Of a DNA stretch of 64,000 nucleotides, positions 1 through 8,980 are shown piece after piece. The DNA comes from an uncultured Alphaproteobacteria bacterium (GTDB lineage Bacteria; Pseudomonadota; Alphaproteobacteria; Caulobacterales; Caulobacteraceae). The notes under the pieces are model-generated. The model was not told the DNA's origin and made no database searches. It was given only the letters and a program-made list of their open reading frames with translations. The translations under genes were made by a program, and so were the position numbers. The stretch's first letter is position 1; each line of letters opens with the position of its first letter. The stretch is taken from assembly GCA_903822175.1 (NCBI GenBank), contig CAIJOB010000042.1, positions 1-64,000 of the forward strand, written 5' to 3'.

Positions 1-1500
1 GTTGCCGAGATTGCCCAGGATCTGGTTGGCGCTGGCGTGGCCGGTGATCAGGTCGTTCCCCTGGCCGCCGACCAGGTAGTCACCGCCGCCTGACCCTCCG
101 TCGATGGTGTCGTTACCCTTGTTGCCGTTGATGTCGTCGAACGCGGCGCCGCCCTGGATCGAGTCGTCGCCGCCGTTGCCGCGGAGATAGTTCGACCCGC
201 CCGAGCCTGCGGTGATGGTGTCGTTGGTCTCCGGCGCCTGGATGGTGTCGCCGCCCGCCGCGCCGGTGATCACCTGGCCCGGGCCAGTAGTGACCGTCCC
301 TGTGGCGGTCTGGGTGACGCCGACCGTGTAGCTGCCGGCGTAGCCGTCGACAAAGGCGCCGGCCTCCACATAGTAGGTCCCGCTGGCGGTGGGCGTGAAC
401 GACAGCCGCGAGTCCGGATTGGCGCCGTCGACGATGTCGTCGTCCGAGGCGATCAGGGCGCCGCTGGAATCGTGCAGCCGCAGGAACGGGTCAGCCAGCG
501 TGCCACCACGTCCGGTCGAGCCGGTCTCGGTGACCGAATAGGTATTGCCGGCCTGCAGTTGCACGGCAAACCAGTCGCGGTCGCCGGCCTGTTGCAGCAC
601 CCCGGTCGCCGTGCCGCCGACCGCGATCTGGCCGAACGGGTGGGTGAGGTCGTTCAGGCTGTTGGCGAAATCGTCCGCCGCCGGGACGAAGGGCCCAGAC
701 TGGCTGGTCGGGTTCCAGCCCAGGATGTCCAGCACCTGCAGGTCCGTGGCCGACACCGTCCCCGGCGCGCCTGGACCGCCGGCCCCGAAGGCGTCGCCCA
801 GCGTGTGGTCCCAGTCGCCCAGGTCTTCGCCGTCGTTCTGGCCGAGCGAGTTGATGGCGTTGTGGTAGGCGAGGCTGGAGACGTGGCTGGAATCGACGCC
901 GAAGAAGGTCTCCACCCCGTCCGACCCACCGGTAAAATCGCGCTGGCCACTGGCCGTGAAGCGGAACAGGTCCAGCGGGTTCCACTGTGTGCCGTCGAAG
1001 CCCAGGCTGGAAATCCGCCCGAACACGCCCTCGGTCACTTCGTGCTCGATCGCCCCGATGGCGTCCTGGCCGAAGGTGAAGCTGAGGTTCGAGTTCAGCG
1101 TCACCGTATCGACGATGTTGTTGGACTGCTTGGCCAGGCCCAGCATCACCGCCTGCGCCGTCGGGATGGCAAACCCGGCGCCGCCGGAGGGATCGGTCGC
1201 CGGCAGGCCGTTCACCGACAACAGGTCGTCAGCGGTGGTGGCGTGGGCCCGAAGCGCGGCGGTGAAGGCCGCGTAGCTGACATTGACCTCGCTGAAATCG
1301 TTCTCCGCGCTCGAGCCCGCGCCCAGCGGCGCGAAGTCGAAGTCCACGCTCACCGTCAGCTGGTTGGTGAAGTGGCTCTGCAGGAAGTTTTCGGCGGAGA
1401 TGATCGCGGAGCGGTAGTCAGAGCTGACGGAGTCTTCGTAGTCGTTGATAAACACCAGGCCGCTCCCGGCCAGGGTCACGGCTTCGGTCGGTAAGGTCAT
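1..1500 (-). CDS. RTX-type secreted protein, NF038122-like putative metalloprotease with pre-peptidase C-terminal domain and Ca-binding nonapeptide repeats (C-terminus cut by window edge)
   Basis: Minus-strand open frame from ATG at 1500 (MTLPTEAVTLAGSGLVFINDYEDSV...) to the edge; AIEHEVTEGVFGR zincin-like motif; PPC-like domain (DWFAVQLQAGNTYSVTETG...GTYYVEAGAF); GGxGxDxxxG-type repeats (GNGGDDSIQGG, GNKGNDTIDGG, GGQGNDLITGH). Absent from the ORF track because it has no stop in the window. Confidence 0.8.
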   Translation of the reverse strand, partial: MTLPTEAVTLAGSGLVFINDYEDSVSSDYRSAIISAENFLQSHFTNQLTVSVDFDFAPLGAGSSAENDFSEVNVSYAAFTAALRAHATTADDLLSVNGLPATDPSGGAGFAIPTAQAVMLGLAKQSNNIVDTVTLNSNLSFTFGQDAIGAIEHEVTEGVFGRISSLGFDGTQWNPLDLFRFTASGQRDFTGGSDGVETFFGVDSSHVSSLAYHNAINSLGQNDGEDLGDWDHTLGDAFGAGGPGAPGTVSATDLQVLDILGWNPTSQSGPFVPAADDFANSLNDLTHPFGQIAVGGTATGVLQQAGDRDWFAVQLQAGNTYSVTETGSTGRGGTLADPFLRLHDSSGALIASDDDIVDGANPDSRLSFTPTASGTYYVEAGAFVDGYAGSYTVGVTQTATGTVTTGPGQVITGAAGGDTIQAPETNDTITAGSGGSNYLRGNGGDDSIQGGAAFDDINGNKGNDTIDGGSGGGDYLVGGQGNDLITGHASANQILGNLGN

Positions 1501-1611
1501 CCAATATTCCCCTGGGCCCCCGGGGGTTTACACGCGAGGCCCACTGGGCGGCGAAGCGGTCGCCTTGTCAATCCGGGTTTACGCGTACGTCAACCAAGGC
1601 CACGCTTCGCC

Positions 1612-1980
1612 ATGCTCAAGCTCACCTTCTGCCTCACTCGCCTGCCCCAGCTCAGCCGCGAGCAGTTCCAGGACTACTGGATCAACACCCACGCGCCGCT
1701 GGTGGCCTCGGTGGCGGAGACCTTACAGATCCGCCGCTACGTCCAGACCCACAGCTATGCGGCCGAGTTGAGCGGCCCCTTGCGCGCCAGCCGCGAGGCT
1801 CCGCCGGAATACGATGGCGTCGCCGAGCTCTGGTACGACAGCCTCGACGCCGTGGTCGCCAACGGCCAGCGCCCGGAGGTCCGCGCCGCCGCCGCGCTCC
1901 TGCTGGAAGACGAGCGCCGCTTCATCGACCTTCCGAAGAGCCCGCTCTGGTGGGGCGAGGAAAAGCCGATCGTCGGCTAG
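1612..1980 (+). CDS. EthD domain-containing protein
   Basis: MLKLTFCLTRLPQLSREQFQDYWINTHAPLV... EthD/dimeric alpha-beta barrel pattern. Confidence 0.8.
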   Translation: MLKLTFCLTRLPQLSREQFQDYWINTHAPLVASVAETLQIRRYVQTHSYAAELSGPLRASREAPPEYDGVAELWYDSLDAVVANGQRPEVRAAAALLLEDERRFIDLPKSPLWWGEEKPIVG

Positions 1981-2020
1981 GCGCCTTGGCCGCCGTCCCG
2001 GCTGAGCTTATCTCCACCGC

Positions 2021-2716
2021 ATGGCCGCCGCCCATCCTCTCGACCGCCCGGTGTGGACGACGCTGACCACGCGCCAAGCGCCTTTGGCTGAGGGCGATGC
2101 GAGGGCCTGGCGCCTCAAGGCCGATTACGGCCTGTTCGCCGCGGCCGCCGACGGCTCGGCCGAGAGTCTGGCCGCACTCGCCAACCTGGTGCCCGCGGAC
2201 GGCCAGCTCGCCACAGTCGGGACCGCCGAGCCCGGCCCGCCGCCTGGCCTGAACGCCGAGCCGCACCTGGTCTGGCAGATGGTCTGCGAGGCGCTGACGC
2301 CCGCGCCACCGGGAAACTTCGACATCGTCGACCTGACCGACGCCGACGCGGCCCAGCTGCTGGCGCTGGCGACCCTCACGAAACCCGGCCCGTTTTTCGC
2401 CCGCACCCATCAGCTCGGCGCCTTCGTCGGGATCAAGGACGCGTCGGGCCGGTTGCTGGCCATGGCCGGCGAGCGGATGAACCCGCCGGGCTTCACCGAG
2501 GTCAGTGGCGTCTGCACCCAGCCCGACCAGCGCGGCCGCGGCTATGCGGGCGCGCTCATGCGCGTCGTGGCCGGCCGCATCGCCAATCGCGGCGAGACCG
2601 CCTTCCTGCACAGCTACGCCCACAACGCCGGCGCCATCGCCCTCTACGAGAGCCTGGGCTTCGCGTTGCGGGCGCAGGTGACAATGACGGTGCTGAGCCG
2701 CCGCCAGAGAGCCTAG
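2021..2716 (+). CDS. GNAT family N-acetyltransferase
   Basis: C-terminal GNAT signature EVSGVCTQPDQRGRGYAGALMRVVAGRI...NAGAIALYESLGF. Confidence 0.85.
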   Translation: MAAAHPLDRPVWTTLTTRQAPLAEGDARAWRLKADYGLFAAAADGSAESLAALANLVPADGQLATVGTAEPGPPPGLNAEPHLVWQMVCEALTPAPPGNFDIVDLTDADAAQLLALATLTKPGPFFARTHQLGAFVGIKDASGRLLAMAGERMNPPGFTEVSGVCTQPDQRGRGYAGALMRVVAGRIANRGETAFLHSYAHNAGAIALYESLGFALRAQVTMTVLSRRQRA

Positions 2717-3096
2717 GCGGCGGGCATCCGGTAGAGGCCGCAGAGCTTGTTGCCGTCCGGGTCCTTCAGATAGGCGAGGTAGAGCTTGCCGGCTGCGCCT
2801 TCGCGCACGCCCGGCGGGTCCTCGCAGGTGCTGCCGCCCGCCGCGAGGCCGGCCGCGTGCCAGGCGTCGGCCTGCTCCGAAGAGGCGCAGGCGAACCCGA
2901 TGGTGCCGCCGTTCGGCGCGGTCGCTGGCTCGCCGTTGATCGGCAGCGACACCGAGAAGGTGCCGGTCGGGGTGCGGTAGAAGATCCGATGGCGGTCGAC
3001 GAAGGCCGGCGGCACGTCGAGCGCGCCCAACAGCGCGTCATAGAACGACTTGGCGCGCGGCAGATCGTTGGTCCCGATCATGATGTGAGAGAACAT
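2713..3096 (-). CDS. VOC/glyoxalase family protein
   Basis: MFSHIMIGTNDLPRAKSFYDALLGAL...LAYLKDPDGNKLCGLYR; internal ATG at 3096 preferred over the 3195 start. Confidence 0.85.
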   Translation of the reverse strand: MFSHIMIGTNDLPRAKSFYDALLGALDVPPAFVDRHRIFYRTPTGTFSVSLPINGEPATAPNGGTIGFACASSEQADAWHAAGLAAGGSTCEDPPGVREGAAGKLYLAYLKDPDGNKLCGLYRMPAA

Positions 3097-3234
3097 GCGT
3101 CGTCTTCCTTCCGGTTCGGCGGCCAGAGCCGGATGCCGGCCGCGCGCTGAGTTGCCCGCCCACCTAAGACAAAGACCTGCGATACGGAAGAGCAAGTGTG
3201 ACGGAGCCGCAGCGACCGTGCGCCGGTCTCGGGC

Positions 3235-3603
3235 TCAGTGCCCGAACAGCCGGGGGAAGGTCGCCTTGAAGACGCTGCTGAGGCCGCTGGCCGGGCGGGC
3301 CATGCCCTGCAGGAACCCCACCGTCCGCCCCGCCGCGCCGCTGAACTCGAACGAGACGCCGTGGAAGGAACAGTTCACCAGGGCGGGCGGCGCGCCACCG
3401 ATGTAGATCAGCGCCGCGTCGCGGAACCGGCAGCGCTCGAAGGTCCCACCGTCCAGCAGCACGCGGCCGGTCAGGTCCTCGTCGACGAAGCTGCGTGGGT
3501 CATCGCCGCCCGTGAGGCTTTCGTTGGGATTTTCGACGACAAGATGGTTGTCCGACGGTCTGGGCACTTGAACGCTCCCGGGTACTGGAACGTCTAACGC
3601 CAC
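3235..3603 (-). CDS. small hypothetical protein with pentapeptide-repeat-like strands
   Basis: DLTGRVLLDGGTFERCRFRDAALIYIGGAPPALVNCSF pattern; single open frame. Confidence 0.5.
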   Translation of the reverse strand: MALDVPVPGSVQVPRPSDNHLVVENPNESLTGGDDPRSFVDEDLTGRVLLDGGTFERCRFRDAALIYIGGAPPALVNCSFHGVSFEFSGAAGRTVGFLQGMARPASGLSSVFKATFPRLFGH

Positions 3604-3652
3604 AGCCGCGCGGTTCGATCCGGCGCCCCCAAGACCTGTGACGGCGGCGGCG

Positions 3653-4288
3653 TCAGGCCTGCGGCGCCCACCGGTCCAGCCACGTGAGCCGCCGCTCGAA
3701 TTCCGCCCCGCGCCCTTCCGCCTGCGCGGCGGTGCGCAGCTTCGGCAGCGCCAGCGCGATCGCCTCCTGCACCTCGCCGCCCGACGCCCTGCGCCCCGCC
3801 GCGTACCACTCCAGCCGCGTCGGCTCGGCCAGCCCGAACAGCGTGCCCGCCCCGGCCTGGAACGGCGTCGCCCCGCGCCCCTTGGTGATCCAGATCGCGG
3901 TCACCGCCGAGCCCTGTTTGCTGATGTTCGGCTGCGCCACACAGTCAGCGGCGTCGGCATACTGGCCGCTGAATCGCGCGTCGGCTGTCGACAGATGTGG
4001 GCAGGCGCTGACCGAAAAGGCGGCGCATTCGTAGTGCGATGGCGGCTCCGGCGTCGCGCCCTCGATCACCGACATCGGCCCCACCACCCAGCCGCGCAGG
4101 GCGCCCAGACGGTCGCCGCAGACCCAGCACCGCTCCTCGTTCCAGGCCAGGCTCAGCTTCGCCGCGTCGACCACCGGAAACCGCGGCTCGCCGGCGCCCC
4201 AGGACACGAACCACGGCACCGGAAACCCGCGCCGGTCGCGCGGCAGATGGGCGAGACGCCGGGGCGCGTCAGGAAAGCGTGGCGTCAT
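3653..4288 (-). CDS. hypothetical protein with CWVCG motif
   Basis: MTPRFPDAPRRLAHLPRDRRGFPVPWFVSW...NEERCWVCGDRLG; start chosen at 4288. Confidence 0.65.
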   Translation of the reverse strand: MTPRFPDAPRRLAHLPRDRRGFPVPWFVSWGAGEPRFPVVDAAKLSLAWNEERCWVCGDRLGALRGWVVGPMSVIEGATPEPPSHYECAAFSVSACPHLSTADARFSGQYADAADCVAQPNISKQGSAVTAIWITKGRGATPFQAGAGTLFGLAEPTRLEWYAAGRRASGGEVQEAIALALPKLRTAAQAEGRGAEFERRLTWLDRWAPQA

Positions 4289-4362
4289 CGAATCTTTTGG
4301 GCGTGCGGGAGGGTCGCCGACCATCCGCCGCACGCGCCGAAAAGGGAAGCCCGGCTAGAGGG

Positions 4363-4950
4363 CTAGATGGAGGCTCGCGCGACACGCCGCCGCAGCATCA
4401 CACCCAGCCCCGCGAAACCCGCCAGCATCAGCGACCAGGCCGCCGGCTCCGGCACGCCATTGGCCGCCGCGACGCCGATGATCTGCTTGCCCTCGGCGCT
4501 GGCGAACTGCGACGACGCATAGGAGTAGTACACCGGCACCGCGCTCTTACCCTGGAAGCATTCGCCGCTCGACACGGCATTGCACCAATAGTTCTGTCCC
4601 GCCGGGCCACCGACCTGGAACAGGAAGAGGTCGCCGTCCGTGCCGCTGAAGTTGAAGTAGAGGTATTGGGCCGTCGCGCTGACGTCGTTCCCATAGTCGG
4701 TGACGATGCTGCTGGTCTGATCGATGTGCATCGACGCCCCGACGCCGTTGATGTCGAGGCTCCAGGCCGTGACATCGCTCTGGGCGAGCACGCCGGTCGC
4801 GCCATCCGTGGTGATCGAGCCCACGACGCTGCCGGCCCCGATCGTCTGGTTGACCTCATAGACGATCGGCGTCGCCGCGGCCTCCGGCCCCGCAACCAGA
4901 GCGCAACCCAGCACTACCAAGGATAGAGAAGGCAAGCCGAACGGCTTCAT
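4363..4950 (-). CDS. PEPxxWA-CTERM sorting-domain secreted protein
   Basis: Signal peptide plus C-terminal VPEPAAWSLMLAGFAGLGVMLRRRVARA. Confidence 0.85.
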   Translation of the reverse strand: MKPFGLPSLSLVVLGCALVAGPEAAATPIVYEVNQTIGAGSVVGSITTDGATGVLAQSDVTAWSLDINGVGASMHIDQTSSIVTDYGNDVSATAQYLYFNFSGTDGDLFLFQVGGPAGQNYWCNAVSSGECFQGKSAVPVYYSYASSQFASAEGKQIIGVAAANGVPEPAAWSLMLAGFAGLGVMLRRRVARASI

Positions 4951-5184
4951 GACGTAAATTCCCCCGGATATATTGCAAAACCCCCGGAAGCCCCCAACAA
5001 CTCCCGGACGAGTTCCTCGCCATTAACCATTGTGACAGCCGAACACTACGGAATTCCCCTGGGAGGCGAGTTCAATGCGTCAGGGCGGGCGATATGTATT
5101 TTCCATAGCCCCGAACCGCCACACCTCCTCTCCCCCGGCGAAGCCGAGAGGGAGAGGGCAGGGAGAGGGCAGTGCGGGCCTAGG

Positions 5185-5508
5185 CTAGTTGATCTTCACC
5201 GTCGCCGTGCCCGCCGGCAGCTCGACGTCGAAACTGTCCCCGGACTTCTTGCCGGCGGGCAAGGGAAGGCAGTTTTCCGGCGCGGTGTTGGTCGCGCTGC
5301 AGATCTTGTCGCCCTCGATCCGCCAAACGCCAGTGATGCGGCCGTTCATGCCGCTGACCTTGCCGTCCGGCGTGAAGGCGAACACGGGGTCCGCGCCCTG
5401 GAACTTCAGGGTCATGCCATGGGCTGCGATCTCCTGCCCCGTATCCGCCGCGGCGGGCGTCGCCGCCGCCAGCACCAGCAACCCCGTCGCCAGGACCTGT
5501 CCGCGCAT
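5185..5508 (-). CDS. hypothetical secreted protein
   Basis: Signal peptide MRGQVLATGLLVLAAATPAAADTGQ; compact 107 aa. Confidence 0.65.
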   Translation of the reverse strand: MRGQVLATGLLVLAAATPAAADTGQEIAAHGMTLKFQGADPVFAFTPDGKVSGMNGRITGVWRIEGDKICSATNTAPENCLPLPAGKKSGDSFDVELPAGTATVKIN

Positions 5509-5534
5509 CGCTCACTCCCTTTCGGCGCTTGGCC

Positions 5535-5562
5535 AAATTGTATGATACTATGCATACAATTT
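5535..5562. promoter_or_regulatory. AT-rich perfect inverted repeat (10-bp arms, 8-nt spacer), candidate operator
   Basis: AAATTGTATG-atactatg-CATACAATTT, 27 bp upstream of the ATG at 5508 and about 100 bp upstream of ruvC. Confidence 0.55.
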
Positions 5563-5654
5563 GAAGGTCGTGTGAAGCGGGCGTGTGGCCGCACGCGGGC
5601 TCAATTGCCATTGCCCCTCACCCCTTCCCCTTCACCTCTGCATCCGCCACACTG

Positions 5655-5669
5655 GAACAGGTGATGAAC
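5655..5669. promoter_or_regulatory. putative alphaproteobacterial LexA/SOS box at ruvC
   Basis: GAAC-aggtgat-GAAC (reverse complement of GTTC-N7-GTTC), overlapping the ruvC start codon. Confidence 0.55.
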
Positions 5670-6161
5670 GCCGCGATTCGCATAATCGGCCTGGACCCAG
5701 GCCTGCGCCGCACCGGCTGGGGCGTTATCGCCATTGAGGGCGCGCGCCTCACCCACATCGCCCATGGGGTGATCGCGCCGAAGGACAGCCTGCCGTTCTC
5801 CGAGCGCCTGCTGATCCTCTTCGACCAGATCGCCGAGGTCATCGCCCTCCACGCGCCGCACGAGGCCGCTGTGGAAGAGACCTTCATGAACACCAACGCC
5901 CAGTCGGCGCTGAAGCTCGGCCATGCGCGCGCCTGCTGCCTGATCGCCCCGGCGCGCGCGGGCCTCAGCGTCGCCGAATATGCCGCCACCGTGGTCAAGA
6001 AGGCCGTGGTCGGCACCGGCGCCGCGGACAAGGCCCAGGTCGGCTTCATGATCCGACGCCTGCTGCCCACCGCCGGCGACACGACCGCCGACGCTGCGGA
6101 TGCGCTGGCTGTCGCCATCGCCCATGCCCACGCCCGCCGCGCGCGGAGCTACGCGGCCTAG
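5664..6161 (+). CDS. ruvC: crossover junction endodeoxyribonuclease RuvC
   Basis: MNAAIRIIGLDPGLRRTGWGVI...AVEETFMNTNAQSALKLGHARAC...DAADALAVAIAH. Confidence 0.95.
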   Translation: MNAAIRIIGLDPGLRRTGWGVIAIEGARLTHIAHGVIAPKDSLPFSERLLILFDQIAEVIALHAPHEAAVEETFMNTNAQSALKLGHARACCLIAPARAGLSVAEYAATVVKKAVVGTGAADKAQVGFMIRRLLPTAGDTTADAADALAVAIAHAHARRARSYAA

Positions 6162-6267
6162 CCAGGCTTGGCGGCCGGCGCGACCCGTTCGGGAAATCGT
6201 GTTATTCGCAAAGCCGCGCTGCAGGTCTCGCCCGGCGCGGGCGGGCTCGGCGTGGCGGCGGGGCTGT

Positions 6268-8199
6268 TTGGTCATTTCACTGGCGCACGAGCCGCAGGTG
6301 TTGCTTGGGCCTCTGCGTCTGTCGCCGGCGACCCGCGAGTTGCGCCGCGACGACGACGGCCGCCGCCAGGTCGTCGAGCCGCGGATCATGCAGGTGCTGC
6401 TGGCGCTGGCCAGGGCGGCCGGCGAGATCGTTACGCGCGACCAGCTGATCGCCGACTGCTGGCAGGGGCGCGTCGTCGGCGAGGACGCCATCAACCGGGT
6501 GATCTCGCGCCTGCGTCAGGCGGGCCGCCAGATCGGCGACGGCGTGTTCCGCATCGAGACCGTGACCCACGTCGGCTACCGCATGGTGTCAGACTTTCGG
6601 CTGCGGCCGGCGGAGGGCGAGGCGCTAGGCCTTGGCGGCGAGGTGAACAGCCGGGCGAGACGCGGGCGAGCGCCCAGGCGGCTCGCCATCGCCGCCGTGA
6701 TGGGCCTCGCCGTGCTCACGGCGGCCGGCGCGGGCGCCTGGTGGCTGGCCGGCCGCGGGGCGCTGACCACGCCGCGCCATCCCCAGGCCCAGTTGCGGAT
6801 CGCGCCGTTCACCGTCCTGTCGCCCCAGATCTCGCCCGCCTTCGCGGCCCAGGCGCACGAGGCGGTGGTGGCGGCGTTTGGCCTGACCAGCTTCGTCGAC
6901 CTCACCACCGCGCCGGCCGCGCCCGGCAAGCCGGGCCCGCTGTCCTGGACGCTCAGCGGCGCCTTGGGACGGTCCGGCGACAGCCAGCAATTCGTCATGC
7001 ACCTGACCCACGACGCCACCGGCCAGATCGTGTGGTCCGGGACCATCGACCGGCCGATTGCCGAGGGCGACCGGGCGCTGAAGACCGTGGGCGCGACGCT
7101 GGAGGAGATCGTGGCGTCGTCGTTGAGCGCGGCGGCGCGGTATCAGGCGGAGCGGCATCAGGCGTTGCCGGACTCCACCCTGGCGCTGTTCATGCAGTGG
7201 AACGGCGACACCGTGCTGCCGGTCGGACGGTTCCGGCATGGCGAGGAAGAGCTGCGGCGTGCGGTCGCTCAGACGCCGGACTTCGCCGACGGCTGGGCCT
7301 GGCTGGCCGGCGCGCTCGGGGCGACGGCAACCGCCAGCGACGATCCGGTCGACGCCGCGGCCGCCCGCGCCGCGGCGCCCGCGGTGATCGCCACGGCGCT
7401 GCGCCTACGCCCCCGGGATCCGGTGGCGCTGATGGCGCGGGCCAAGACGGTGCCGCCCGGCGATTTCCTCGGCCGTGACGCCGCGTTCAAGCTGGCCATC
7501 GCCCAGCCCGCGTCCGAGGCTGGCGTCGAGCACTCGGCCTATTCGGTGCTGCTGATGGATGTGGGCCGGCTGCAGGAGGCGGTGCGCCAGGCCGACATCA
7601 GCTTCGAACTCGACGCGCTCGATCCCAGCTTTATGAACCGCTACGCCAAGGCGCTCAGCTTCAGCGGCCAGGCGCGGCTGGCCGACAAGGTGCTGGATCA
7701 GATGCGCCTCGCCTGGCCGGATGATCCCGCCGCGCAGGCCCTGCGGATCCGCAGCGCGCTCTGGACGGGCGACCACGCCGCGGCCCTCGCCGAGATTGCG
7801 GCGGATACCCAGACGCCCGCCGCCGTCCGTGCGCCGATGACCGCGGTGTTCGCAGCTCTGAAAGGCCAGGATCCGAACGCGCGCGCCGCCGCGGCCAACG
7901 GCCTGATCCGGCTGGGACAGGACCGCGCGACCCTGACACCTTTCGTGGTCTCCGGCCTCGCGGCGCTGGGACGAGACGATGAGGCGCTCGGAGCCGCGGA
8001 ACGGCTGATCGCCGAGCACAGCGCCTTGGCCGCCGACGCGCTGTTCGATCCCACGCTCGCCCGCGCCCGCGGAACGCCCCGCTTCGCGGCCCTGGCCGGG
8101 CGGCTTGGCCTGATCGACTATTGGAGCAGATCGGGGCAGCGCCCCGATTTCTGCGCCGCCGCCGCGCAGCCCGCCCTGTGCGCCAGCCTCAAGCCCTGA
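6268..8199 (+). CDS. CadC/ToxR-like winged-helix regulator with one TM helix and periplasmic TPR region
   Basis: PRIMQVLLALARAAGEIVTRDQLIADCWQGRVVGEDAINRVISRLRQ; TM LAIAAVMGLAVLTAAGAGAWWLA; long helical C-terminus; start uncertain (TTG at 6268 suggested). Confidence 0.8.
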   Translation: MVISLAHEPQVLLGPLRLSPATRELRRDDDGRRQVVEPRIMQVLLALARAAGEIVTRDQLIADCWQGRVVGEDAINRVISRLRQAGRQIGDGVFRIETVTHVGYRMVSDFRLRPAEGEALGLGGEVNSRARRGRAPRRLAIAAVMGLAVLTAAGAGAWWLAGRGALTTPRHPQAQLRIAPFTVLSPQISPAFAAQAHEAVVAAFGLTSFVDLTTAPAAPGKPGPLSWTLSGALGRSGDSQQFVMHLTHDATGQIVWSGTIDRPIAEGDRALKTVGATLEEIVASSLSAAARYQAERHQALPDSTLALFMQWNGDTVLPVGRFRHGEEELRRAVAQTPDFADGWAWLAGALGATATASDDPVDAAAARAAAPAVIATALRLRPRDPVALMARAKTVPPGDFLGRDAAFKLAIAQPASEAGVEHSAYSVLLMDVGRLQEAVRQADISFELDALDPSFMNRYAKALSFSGQARLADKVLDQMRLAWPDDPAAQALRIRSALWTGDHAAALAEIAADTQTPAAVRAPMTAVFAALKGQDPNARAAAANGLIRLGQDRATLTPFVVSGLAALGRDDEALGAAERLIAEHSALAADALFDPTLARARGTPRFAALAGRLGLIDYWSRSGQRPDFCAAAAQPALCASLKP

Positions 8200-8854
8200 C
8201 AGCCTGCCAGCGCCGCCGGCGCAGGCCCGCGCCCGCCAGGCCAAAGCCGGTGATCATCAGCGCCCAACTCGCCGGCTCCGGAACGCTCGCCACCCGGGCG
8301 CCGGCGATATCCATCGTGCCCTTGAACGACTCCTGGCCGAACCCGAAGCAGCAACCAAAGCCGCCCACCAGAACCGGCGGCAGATCCAGCGACAGCTCAG
8401 CCTCGCTGAAAAAACCAAGGCCGAAGCCATCGGGTCGGACACCCAGGACGTCGAACCCCCAGAAGGCGCCGTTGTGGAACAGCACCAGCGGATAGGCGAT
8501 GCCAAAGCCGCCGGTGTCCTGACCTTCATCCACACTCTGGGTAAAGGTGTCGCCGCGGAACGTCATGGTGAAACCCGAGCCGGGCTTATCGAGGCTGACC
8601 GCGGCCAGGCCGGTCGCGGTCCCGCCGAAATAGCCGTCATCGATGGCTGTAATGTCGATCAGGTTGCTGTCGTCGTAGCGGGCGGTCAGCGTCGCCACAT
8701 CACCGATCTGCACGCCGTCGGCGGTGTCCGGATGGGTGATTTCCGTGACCACCGCATTCACGGTCACCTGCTTCAGTCCAGCCAGCGCCGGCGAGGCGGT
8801 GGCCGCGGCGGCCATCACGGCGATCGCGGTCATGGCCTGGGAAAGACGGATCAT
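8189..8854 (-). CDS. PEPxxWA-CTERM sorting-domain secreted protein
   Basis: Signal peptide MIRLSQAMTAIAVMAAAATASPALA; C-terminal VPEPASWALMITGFGLAGAGLRRRRWQ. Confidence 0.85.
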   Translation of the reverse strand: MIRLSQAMTAIAVMAAAATASPALAGLKQVTVNAVVTEITHPDTADGVQIGDVATLTARYDDSNLIDITAIDDGYFGGTATGLAAVSLDKPGSGFTMTFRGDTFTQSVDEGQDTGGFGIAYPLVLFHNGAFWGFDVLGVRPDGFGLGFFSEAELSLDLPPVLVGGFGCCFGFGQESFKGTMDIAGARVASVPEPASWALMITGFGLAGAGLRRRRWQAVRA

Positions 8855-8980
8855 AATCTTGGCTCCTACTCGCCGGTGCGGGAGGCGCCGGCCGAGCTGA
8901 GCCATGCGCCGCCGCCGCCCGATCCAGGAGGATGAGGACCTGATGATCGCCTGACGATCGCCTGATTTTTCCGTGGAGCC

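Noticed and set aside
472-1494. 340-aa plus-strand ORF
   Set aside because: Antisense to the RTX gene, which is missing from the track only because it runs off the window.
5131-5171. ctctcccccggcgaagccgagagggagagggcag as another copy of the dispersed repeat
   Set aside because: Only a short fragment is similar; insufficient to call a full copy.
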